Shown here in pieces: positions 1-5,389 of a stretch of 5,389 nt of DNA. A program made the translations under genes and the position numbers. Location of the stretch: assembly GCA_937871645.1 (NCBI GenBank), contig CALMPZ010000635.1, positions 1 through 5,389 of the forward strand, in the 5' to 3' direction. Under the pieces are notes generated by a model. The model was not told where the DNA came from. It ran no database searches and worked only from the letters and a program-made list of their open reading frames with translations. Numbering within the stretch: position 1 is the stretch's first letter; every line of letters starts with the position of its first letter. Origin of the DNA: an uncultured Polymorphobacter sp. GTDB lineage: Bacteria > Pseudomonadota > Alphaproteobacteria > Sphingomonadales > Sphingomonadaceae.

Positions 1-24
1 TGAGGAATAGCGGGTAGGGGAAGA

Positions 25-178
25 GCCTCCGGCGGGCAGGGGCTTGCCCCTGCACCCATAACACTGAGTCATTCCCGCGTAGGCCGGAATCCATCTTTGG
101 CACCGTCGTTTGGATTCCCGCCTACGCGGGAATGACTTAGTGCTTTGGGTGCAGGCCTCAGGCCTGCCCGCCGGAGGC
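25..178. repeat. Nested inverted repeat (REP/MITE-like) after the operon
   Basis: This is one composite inverted repeat centred near position 102. The outer arms, 25-40 and 163-178, are perfect 16-bp reverse complements. Next inward, 51-58 (TGCACCCA) pairs perfectly with 146-153, and then come the 27-bp inner arms at 67-93 and 111-137. Each outer arm also contains its own small hairpin: CAGGGGC-TT-GCCCCTG at 37-52 and GCAGGCC-TCA-GGCCTGC at 151-167. The element begins three bases beyond the hydrolase stop codon, so it could end or stabilise the leftward transcript. No T-run follows it on the minus strand, so a classical intrinsic terminator is not clearly supported. It has no coding capacity I trust. 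A dispersed chromosomal repeat is the most likely identity. Confidence 0.8.
67..137. repeat. 27-bp inverted pair with dRS3-like ATTCCC-N8-GGGAAT core
   Basis: The arms at 67-93 and 111-137 are reverse complements with a single mismatch (85 against 119) and are separated by a 17-base loop. Each arm is itself palindromic. The right arm holds an exact ATTCCC-N8-GGGAAT core at 114-133; the left arm has the same core at 71-90 with one change (CGGAAT). This core matches the consensus form of the Neisseria dRS3 repeat. Similar sequences are, from general knowledge, widespread in high-GC Proteobacteria. Relationship to dRS3 by descent is not implied. Confidence 0.75.
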
Positions 179-180
179 CC

Positions 181-1170
181 TTATCTCACCAACTTCAAAA
201 ACCAGTCGGCAATCTCCGCCCCGCGCGTTTCCTGCGGAAAATGCCCCGCACCCGACAGTAGCGTGAAGCTGGCTTGCGCGAACTGCGCTGCCCAGGCGCG
301 GCCCCAATCTTCGGTGAAGACATCGTCGCCGCCGCCCCAGATGAAGTCGATGGGCTTTTGCCAGCGCGCCAGTGCGGCGAAGTCGCGGGCCTGGGCTGCG
401 GCGTTGCCGCCTTCGGGATTGTCGAACGGCAGGCTGAGCGGGAAGCGGCGCGGCCCGGCGTGGCCGGCGTAGCCTAGCCCGGCGTAAGGCGCAGCGTAGC
501 CGGCGCGGACGGCTTCGTCGGCGGCATCGGTCGGGATTGGGGTGCCGCTACCGACGAGCGCCATCAGGTCGGCGGGTTTGGCGTGGTGCGTCGGCAGCAG
601 CATGAAACTGCCGAGGTCGAAGGTATCGGGGACGTTGCGGCCGAAAAAGCCGTTCGGTTGCCAGCCGGCGTTCCAGTCGCGCAGGCCCTTGGTGTAGCTG
701 TAGCCGTCGTGGTGCAGCCAGGTGTTCATCACCACCAGCCGCGCGAAGCGGTCGGGCATGGCGACGGCTTGCGCCAGTCCGATCGGGCCGCCCCAATCCT
801 GCACGAAAAGCGTGACGTCGGTCAGGTTCAGCGTTTCGATCAGCGTGCGGTGCGCGGCGGTGTGGCGCGCGATGCTGTACCAGCCGTCATCGACGGGCTT
901 GTCCGAGCGCCCGAAGCCGAAGTGGTCGGCGGCGATGCAGCGCCAGCCGGCTGCCACCAGCCGCTTGATGATGTGGCGGTTGAGGAAGCTCCACGTCGGC
1001 ATGCCGTGCATCAGCAGCGCGACGGGGCCGTCCTTTGGCCCGGCGTCGACATAGTGCAGCCGCAACCCGTCGATTTCGAGGTAGTTCGGCGTGAAGTCAT
1101 AGCCGTCGAGCCCGGCGAAATTGGCGTCGGGGGTGCGCAGATAGTCGACGCCGGCTGCGGTGGTTGGCAT
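181..1170 (-). CDS. Alpha/beta hydrolase, haloalkane dehalogenase-like
   Basis: This 329-residue cytoplasmic protein has an alpha/beta-hydrolase fold and the length and motif order of haloalkane dehalogenases, which cut carbon-halogen bonds by an Asp nucleophile. Visible motifs are HGMPTWSFL at 55-63 (oxyanion region), QDWGG at 124-128 with Asp125 as nucleophile and Trp126 beside it as in dehalogenases, WGGGDD at 278-283 supplying the likely catalytic acid, and GAGHFPQE at 307-314 with His310. Residues about 150-240 form the cap. The residue after the first HG is Met57, where many dehalogenases have Asn or Glu, so the halide site is not fully conserved and another hydrolase activity is possible. 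The ATG at 1170 shares its A with the sulfatase stop codon (TGATG), and AGGGAA lies nine bases upstream, inside the sulfatase gene, so the two are probably translationally coupled. No signal peptide is seen. Confidence 0.85.
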   Translation of the reverse strand: MPTTAAGVDYLRTPDANFAGLDGYDFTPNYLEIDGLRLHYVDAGPKDGPVALLMHGMPTWSFLNRHIIKRLVAAGWRCIAADHFGFGRSDKPVDDGWYSIARHTAAHRTLIETLNLTDVTLFVQDWGGPIGLAQAVAMPDRFARLVVMNTWLHHDGYSYTKGLRDWNAGWQPNGFFGRNVPDTFDLGSFMLLPTHHAKPADLMALVGSGTPIPTDAADEAVRAGYAAPYAGLGYAGHAGPRRFPLSLPFDNPEGGNAAAQARDFAALARWQKPIDFIWGGGDDVFTEDWGRAWAAQFAQASFTLLSGAGHFPQETRGAEIADWFLKLVR

Positions 1171-3554
1171 CAGCCCATGTTCCCTGTCGCCTTGAGGAAG
1201 TTCATCGTGTCGATCGGGCCGATCGGGCTGGTGTCGATGTTGATCAGCACGCGGTGGATCTTGCCGGCGAACGGGTTGGGGCCGGTGTAGCCTGCCGAGA
1301 CCTGGTTGCCGACATCGGACCCGACACTGAACGGGTCGTAGCCCGGTGCCAGCAGGCAGCGTTCGAAGGTGTGCGTCGCGACCTGCGTGCCGTTGATGAA
1401 CAGCGTGCCGCTGCCGTCGAACGGCCGCGCCGTCATTTTCTGGACGTAGCGCAATTTCATCCGGCCTTCGGGTAGCAGCCGGTCGGCGACGATCGATTCG
1501 CGGAACGGCAGCAGCGCGGTTTCGTAAATCAGCCGGCCCTTGTCGATCCACAGCACATAGCCGGCGTGGTGCGAGCCGTGCGCGAGCAGCACGCCGTTAC
1601 CGTTTTTGGGCCGTTCGATATCGAGCTCGATGACATGGCTGGCGCCGCAGACCGCGGGCGAGGCGTCATGGCCGATGCGGTCGATCGGCGGGCGGATGTC
1701 CCACTGCTTGCGTGCCGACCGCAGCTTGTCCTGTGACAGCTTGACGATCAGCGCGCGGTCGTCGAGCGGATAGACCTGGTACTTGCGCGCCGCGGCTTCC
1801 CATTTGGCGACCATCGCCTTGACGAGGTCGGGGTTGGCGGCGGCGAGGTCGGTCAGCTCGTTGATTTCGTGCGAGGTGTCGTAGAGTTCCCATTTGTCGC
1901 TGTCGAAGCTGCTGCCGCGCGTGTGGCGCGTCACCAGCCGCCACTTGCCGTCTTCATAGGCGCGGTTGCCGCCGAGTTCGTAATATTGCGAGGTGCGCGT
2001 AGGGGCTGTGGCATTGGCGAACGTCGGGACGATGCTGGCGCCTTCCAATGGCTTGAGCTTCTTGCCCTGCCAAGCGGCGGGGCGCGCGACACCGGCGGCT
2101 TCAAGCAGCGTCGGATACAGGTCGACGACATGGACGAACTGGGTGCGCACTGCGCCCTTGGCGGTAACGCGCTTGGGCCAGCTGACAATCAGCGGGTCCG
2201 ACACGCCGCCGAGGTGGGCATACTGCTTGTAGAGCCGGAACGGCGTGTTCGACACGCAGGCCCAGCCGCGCGGATAGTGCGGGAAGGTCGCATCGGTGCC
2301 CATAATGTCGTGCATTGCCGCCGCCTGCGGCACCGGCACCGGCCGGCCATAGGCCGAGGCAAAGACGTTGGGGGTGCCGTCGTCGGTACCTTCAGGCGAT
2401 CCGCCATTGTCCGACATGACGACGATCATCGTATTGTCGCGGATGCCGAGTTCGTCGAGCGTCGCCACCAAGCGCCCGACATTGGCGTCGAGGCTGGTGA
2501 TCGTCGCGGCATAGACTTCCATGTAGCGTGCGAAGGCCTTTTGCTCGACCGGCGTCAGCTCGGCCCAGGGCTTGGCGCCGAACGACAGCGGCGGCAGCTT
2601 GGTGTCGGCGGGAACGACGCCGAGCTGCTTCTGCTGTTCCAGTCTGGCCGCACGCACCACATCCCAGCCGGCATCATATTTGCCGGCATATTTGGCACTG
2701 TCGCTGGCGCGCGCCTGCAGCGGCGAATGCGCCGCGGCGAACGCCAGTTGCAGATAAAACGGCTTGTCGGGCGCGACTGCGGTCTGTGTGCGGATATAGG
2801 TCATCGCGCGCGTCGTCAGGTCGTCGCTGAGGTAGTAATCGCCGTCCTGCGGCGTATCGACGGGGGCATTCCCCTCGAACAACTCGCCGGGTTTGAAATA
2901 GTCGCTCGAATGGCCCTGGTACCAATAGGCGCGGTCGAAACCGCGCGACGTCGGCCAGTTGGTGAACGGCCCGGCGATACTGGTGTTGGCGGCGTTGAGC
3001 AGATGCCACTTACCGGCGAGGAAGGTCGCATAACCGGCGCCGCGCAGCACTTCGGGCAGCATCGCGACTTCGGTGGGCACCTCGCCGCGGTAGCCCGGAT
3101 AGCCGCTGTCGATGTCGGCGAGCCAGCCCATGCCGGCGCTGTGGTGGTTGAGCCCGGTCAGCAACGCGGCGCGCGTCGGCGAGCACATCGCGCAGGTGCG
3201 GAATTTCGAATAGCGGACGCCCGAGCCGGCCAGCGCGTCGAGCGCCGGCGTGGCGATTTCACCGCCGTAGCAGCCGAGATCGGCAAAGCCTACATCGTCC
3301 ATGATGACGACGATGATGTTCGGCGCGCCCGCCGGGGCCTTGGCTTCGCCGGTGTACGACGGCCGCGAGTCTGCGAAAGTCTCGCCGATCTGCGCCGGGC
3401 CGCCTTCGACCGCTTCGGGGGTGACGAGCTTGGCACGCGTTTCCTGCAGCTTGCCGACACCGACCGCCACCGCGCCGGCACCAACCGCGCCGATGGCCGC
3501 GCCAGTCAGCAAAGCACGGCGATCAAGGCCGGGTTTCCTGGTGGGTTCGTCCAT
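1170..3554 (-). CDS. Type I (formylglycine) sulfatase with Tat signal
   Basis: This 794-residue protein is an arylsulfatase-type hydrolase that removes sulfate from sulfate esters. The signature CSPTRAALLTG starts at Cys124, the residue converted to formylglycine. By comparison with the Pseudomonas arylsulfatase family, the other active-site residues are present: Asp86 and Asp87, Arg128, Lys182 and His184 (GKWH), His276 (AAHSP), Asp382 and Asn383 (SDNGG), and Lys443. WELYD near 555-559 closes the catalytic domain. The last 180 or so residues look like a beta-rich, lectin-type C-terminal domain, and the length resembles the large mycobacterial AtsA/AtsD-type enzymes. The N-terminus has DRRALLTG at 11-18 followed by a hydrophobic stretch to about 34, a twin-arginine signal that suggests export after folding and cofactor-residue maturation. 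The start at 3554 is chosen for its ribosome-binding-site spacing. The substrate is unknown. Confidence 0.93.
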   Translation of the reverse strand: MDEPTRKPGLDRRALLTGAAIGAVGAGAVAVGVGKLQETRAKLVTPEAVEGGPAQIGETFADSRPSYTGEAKAPAGAPNIIVVIMDDVGFADLGCYGGEIATPALDALAGSGVRYSKFRTCAMCSPTRAALLTGLNHHSAGMGWLADIDSGYPGYRGEVPTEVAMLPEVLRGAGYATFLAGKWHLLNAANTSIAGPFTNWPTSRGFDRAYWYQGHSSDYFKPGELFEGNAPVDTPQDGDYYLSDDLTTRAMTYIRTQTAVAPDKPFYLQLAFAAAHSPLQARASDSAKYAGKYDAGWDVVRAARLEQQKQLGVVPADTKLPPLSFGAKPWAELTPVEQKAFARYMEVYAATITSLDANVGRLVATLDELGIRDNTMIVVMSDNGGSPEGTDDGTPNVFASAYGRPVPVPQAAAMHDIMGTDATFPHYPRGWACVSNTPFRLYKQYAHLGGVSDPLIVSWPKRVTAKGAVRTQFVHVVDLYPTLLEAAGVARPAAWQGKKLKPLEGASIVPTFANATAPTRTSQYYELGGNRAYEDGKWRLVTRHTRGSSFDSDKWELYDTSHEINELTDLAAANPDLVKAMVAKWEAAARKYQVYPLDDRALIVKLSQDKLRSARKQWDIRPPIDRIGHDASPAVCGASHVIELDIERPKNGNGVLLAHGSHHAGYVLWIDKGRLIYETALLPFRESIVADRLLPEGRMKLRYVQKMTARPFDGSGTLFINGTQVATHTFERCLLAPGYDPFSVGSDVGNQVSAGYTGPNPFAGKIHRVLINIDTSPIGPIDTMNFLKATGNMG

Positions 3555-3561
3555 GGTCATA

Positions 3562-3569
3562 CTCCCCTT
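3562..3569 (-). promoter_or_regulatory. Ribosome binding site that fixes the sulfatase start
   Basis: On the minus strand AAGGGGAG lies seven bases before the ATG at 3554. The alternative in-frame ATG at 3560 would leave only one base of spacing, and the ATG at 3596 has no comparable site. The start at 3554 also puts the twin arginines at residues 12-13, a normal Tat position. Confidence 0.75.
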
Positions 3570-3620
3570 GAAGCGGTGCGGCGCAGCGGCGTGCAATCGG
3601 CCATTGACAGGCGCGGGTTA

Positions 3621-3645
3621 TTATTGACATTAATAGTGTCAATAA
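3621..3645. promoter_or_regulatory. 25-bp palindromic operator candidate
   Basis: TTATTGACA at 3621-3629 and TGTCAATAA at 3637-3645 are perfect 9-bp inverted arms around a 7-base spacer. Symmetry continues into the spacer, so 11 of 12 base pairs match about the centre at 3633; only 3630/3636 fails. It overlaps TTGACA hexamers on both strands, so a bound dimeric repressor could block both directions. Length and form fit TetR-family or similar helix-turn-helix dimers, but the regulator is not in the window. A further half-site, ATTGACA, lies at 3603-3609. Confidence 0.7.
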
Positions 3646-3685
3646 GCCGTATTGGCAAGCGGCAGCTGACGGGGAAGGCGCGAGA

Positions 3686-4321
3686 ATGATGGTCTGGTTG
3701 GGGGCGCTGGCGCTCTATCTGCTCTTCCGGCTGTGGTACGACAATTGGCGCGGGCCGATGAAGCCCGCCGAGGTCGAGGCGTTCATGGCGGCGCTCGCCG
3801 CACGCGCCGCGACCGACCATGAAAGCGCCAACAACAGCGAACTGCGCGACACCATCCGCAGCTTTCTGGAAAACGACGACGGCCGCGAATTCGTCATGCT
3901 CAACCTCGTCAAGATCGCCCGCGAAGCCGCCGATCCGGTGACCGGCGCCATGACCGACGGCCGGGTGCTGCTGCAGCGCTATTCGAAGCCGTTCATCAAG
4001 GCGCTGTTCGCGCGCGGTGGCCACCCGGCCTATGTCGCGCGGCCCGCGGGCGGCTATGTCGATGCCTGGGGGCCGGGCATCCCCGCCGATCCCGGCTGGA
4101 GCATCGTCGGGCTGATGCGCTACCGCTCGCGCCGCGACATGGCGGCGCTGGTGCTCGATCCGCGCTTTTCGGCGATCCACCCCTACAAGATCGCGTCGAC
4201 GCCGCTGACCTTCTCGTTCCCGACGTCGCCGATGCTGCGACTGTTTGTCGGCCCGCGGCTATGGGTCGGTTTGGCGATTGCACTCGGCGCGGCGCTGATG
4301 CAACTGACATTCAGCCACTAG
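3686..4321 (+). CDS. Membrane-anchored DUF1330-like protein
   Basis: This 211-residue protein has a hydrophobic helix at each end, about residues 2-18 and 187-207, with a soluble part between them. The middle resembles DUF1330-type dimeric alpha/beta-barrel (ferredoxin-like) proteins: the strand FVMLNLVK at 69-76, a helix with QRYSKPF near 97-103, GGYVDAWG at 122-129, the strand and turn VGLMRYRSRRDM at 141-152, and DPRFSAIHPYK at 158-168. No enzymatic function is established for such proteins, and the call rests on pattern memory rather than a search. GGGGAAGG at 3671-3678 lies seven bases before the ATG at 3686; a second ATG follows directly at 3689. It is the first gene of the rightward operon, 33 bases before the flavoprotein gene, so it may serve the same pathway. 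With a single N-terminal helix and a single C-terminal helix, both ends would lie on the same side of the membrane. Confidence 0.7.
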   Translation: MMVWLGALALYLLFRLWYDNWRGPMKPAEVEAFMAALAARAATDHESANNSELRDTIRSFLENDDGREFVMLNLVKIAREAADPVTGAMTDGRVLLQRYSKPFIKALFARGGHPAYVARPAGGYVDAWGPGIPADPGWSIVGLMRYRSRRDMAALVLDPRFSAIHPYKIASTPLTFSFPTSPMLRLFVGPRLWVGLAIALGAALMQLTFSH

Positions 4322-4341
4322 GGCCCGCACCGACTCATTCT

Positions 4342-4348
4342 GGGGAGA
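4342..4348 (+). promoter_or_regulatory. Ribosome binding site that fixes the flavoprotein start
   Basis: GGGGAGA lies six bases before the ATG at 4355. An in-frame TTG at 4349 abuts this site with no spacing, so the ATG is the better start. Confidence 0.75.
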
Positions 4349-4354
4349 TTGACC

Positions 4355-5326
4355 ATGAAGACACGTATCACCGAACTGTTCGGCATCGAGCACCCGATCA
4401 TCCAGGGCGGCATGCACTTTGTCGGCTTTGCCGAAATGGCCGCCGCGGTGTCGAACGCCGGCGGGCTGGGCATCATCACCGGCCTGACGCAGCGCACCCC
4501 CGAAGACCTCGCGAAGGAAATCGCCCGCTGCCGCGACATGACCGACAAGCCGTTCGGCGTGAACCTGACCTTCCTGCCCGGCCTCGCGACACCCGACTAT
4601 CCCGGCTACGTCAAGGCGATCATCGACGGCGGCGTCAAGGCAGTCGAAACCGCCGGCAACAATCCGGTGAAATGGCTGCCGGCGCTTAAGGAGGCCGGCA
4701 TCAAGGTCATCCACAAATGCACCGCCGTCCGCCACAGCCTGAAGGCCGAATCGATCGGCTGCGACGCGGTGTCGGTCGATGGTTTCGAATGCGGCGGCCA
4801 CCCCGGCGAAGACGACGTGCCGAACTGGATCCTGCTGCCGCGCGCTGCTGAGGAACTCAAGATTCCGTTCGTCGCTTCGGGCGGCGTCGCCAACGGCAAG
4901 CAGCTGGTCGCAGCCCTGGCGCTCGGTGCCGAAGGGGTCAATATGGGCACGCGCTTCATCGCCACCAAGGAAGCGCCGGTGCATGAAAACGTCAAGCAGG
5001 CGATCCTCAAGGCCAGCGAGCTCGATACGCGGCTGGTGATGCGGCCGCTGCGCAACACCGAACGCGTGCTCACCAATGCCGCCGTCGAACGGCTGATCCA
5101 GAAGGAAAAGGACCTCGGCGCCGACATCAAGTTCGAAGACATCATCGCCGAAGTCGCCGGCGTCTATCCGCGCATCATGGTCGATGGCGACATGGAAGCC
5201 GGCGCCTGGTCGTGCGGCATGGTCGTCGGGTTGATCCACGACATCCCGACCTGCAAGGAGCTTGTCGACAAGATCATGGCCGATGCCGAAGCGATCATCC
5301 GCAAGCGCCTGCCCGGATTCCTGTGA
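4355..5326 (+). CDS. Nitronate monooxygenase family flavoprotein
   Basis: This 323-residue protein belongs to the nitronate monooxygenase / 2-nitropropane dioxygenase family, FMN-dependent TIM-barrel enzymes that oxidise alkyl nitronates; relatives include FabK-type enoyl reductases. Motifs in order: IIQGGMHFVG at 15-24 and NAGGLGIITG at 34-43 near the flavin, GVNLTF at 68-73, VDGFECGGHPGEDD at 141-154 with His149 at the position of the family's catalytic histidine, ASGGVANGKQL at 174-184 for FMN phosphate, and GVNMGTRF at 194-201. The GFECGGHPGEDD form resembles a subgroup that includes mycobacterial Rv1533-type proteins, whose true substrate is uncertain, so nitronate oxidation here is by family only. 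It is soluble, full length and lacks a signal peptide. It follows the DUF1330-like gene by 33 bases and precedes a GST-like gene by two bases, consistent with one operon. Confidence 0.9.
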   Translation: MKTRITELFGIEHPIIQGGMHFVGFAEMAAAVSNAGGLGIITGLTQRTPEDLAKEIARCRDMTDKPFGVNLTFLPGLATPDYPGYVKAIIDGGVKAVETAGNNPVKWLPALKEAGIKVIHKCTAVRHSLKAESIGCDAVSVDGFECGGHPGEDDVPNWILLPRAAEELKIPFVASGGVANGKQLVAALALGAEGVNMGTRFIATKEAPVHENVKQAILKASELDTRLVMRPLRNTERVLTNAAVERLIQKEKDLGADIKFEDIIAEVAGVYPRIMVDGDMEAGAWSCGMVVGLIHDIPTCKELVDKIMADAEAIIRKRLPGFL

Positions 5327-5328
5327 GT

Positions 5329-5389
5329 ATGGCAGCGCCACTCACCTTGATGGGCGTGCCGGGGTCGCCGTACACGCGCAAGATGCTCG
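5329..5389 (+). CDS. Glutathione S-transferase-like protein, N-terminal fragment
   Basis: Only the first 20 codons are in the window, reading MAAPLTLMGVPGSPYTRKML. A short beta strand followed by G-x-P-x-S-P-Y-x-R-K is typical of the thioredoxin-like N-terminal domain of glutathione S-transferases, with Ser13 in the usual active-site area. The ATG lies two bases after the flavoprotein stop. A GTG at 5323, overlapping that stop as GTGA, is in frame and could be an alternative start adding two residues. There is no strong ribosome binding site, so coupling to the upstream gene is likely. The gene is cut by the window end rather than broken. The family call depends on one short motif. Confidence 0.6.
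   Translation, partial: MAAPLTLMGVPGSPYTRKML

Larger units (their letters stand above)
3555..3685. promoter_or_regulatory. Divergent intergenic promoter region
   Basis: These 131 bases separate two divergent operons and must hold both promoters unless transcription enters from elsewhere. The stretch around 3617-3653 is clearly AT-rich against a high-GC background. TTGACA, a consensus -35 hexamer, occurs at 3624-3629 on the plus strand and at 3637-3642 on the minus strand, both inside the palindrome. I could not find a convincing -10 hexamer at 16-18 bases from either one, so exact promoter positions are unresolved. Confidence 0.6.

Noticed and set aside
25..178. CRISPR array or tRNA-like structure at the left end
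   Set aside because: The repeats are inverted and nested, not direct and evenly spaced, and no cloverleaf or conserved tRNA bases are seen.
110..472. Plus-strand 120-codon open frame starting inside the repeat
   Set aside because: It reads through the repeat arm and antisense to the hydrolase C-terminus, with no ribosome binding site or domain.
1171..1551. N-terminal extension of the hydrolase by 127 codons into the sulfatase gene
   Set aside because: The extra residues are Arg/Pro-rich, unlike any hydrolase N-terminus, and lie inside the sulfatase coding region. The ATG at 1170 has a ribosome binding site and gives the usual family length.
1869..3689. 606-codon open frame on the plus strand, antisense to the sulfatase
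   Set aside because: The opposite strand encodes a sulfatase with every catalytic motif intact. The antisense translation is Arg/Ala/Gly-rich with no recognisable domain, as expected from a stop-poor antisense frame in high-GC DNA.
3557..4180. 207-codon minus-strand open frame across the divergent promoter
   Set aside because: It runs antisense through the DUF1330-like gene and the palindrome, has no recognisable motif, and its composition looks like a shadow frame.
4259..5341. 360-codon open frame on the minus strand, antisense to the flavoprotein
   Set aside because: It mirrors a well-supported flavoprotein gene, its protein is Asp/Gly/His/Arg-rich without motifs, and it is best explained by codon bias on the other strand.

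Overview
This high-GC window fits an alphaproteobacterium, most likely of the order Sphingomonadales. That assignment is inferred from codon style, the mix of catabolic genes and the ATTCCCGC-type dispersed palindrome at the left end; no rRNA or other taxonomic marker is present.

Layout: positions 1-180 hold no gene. They carry a nested inverted repeat (about 25-178) that starts three bases past the last gene of a leftward operon. That operon (minus strand) has a Tat-signal-bearing type I sulfatase (1170-3554) followed by an alpha/beta hydrolase of the haloalkane dehalogenase type (181-1170); stop and start codons share one base (TGATG). A 131-base divergent intergenic region (3555-3685) is AT-rich in its middle and carries a near-perfect 25-bp palindrome (3621-3645), a good candidate operator controlling both directions. 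On the plus strand follow a small two-helix membrane protein with a DUF1330-like alpha/beta-barrel core (3686-4321), a nitronate monooxygenase / 2-nitropropane dioxygenase family flavoprotein (4355-5326), and the first 20 codons of a glutathione S-transferase-like protein (5329 onward, cut by the window end).

Taken together this looks like an accessory catabolic or detoxification locus: desulfation outside the cytoplasm, then hydrolysis, flavin-dependent oxidation and perhaps glutathione conjugation inside it. The shared operator suggests one inducer for both arms. The substrate cannot be read from the sequence, and no regulator or transporter gene lies in the window. The protein families are known; the less explained parts are the membrane-anchored DUF1330-like protein, the operator, and the nested repeat.
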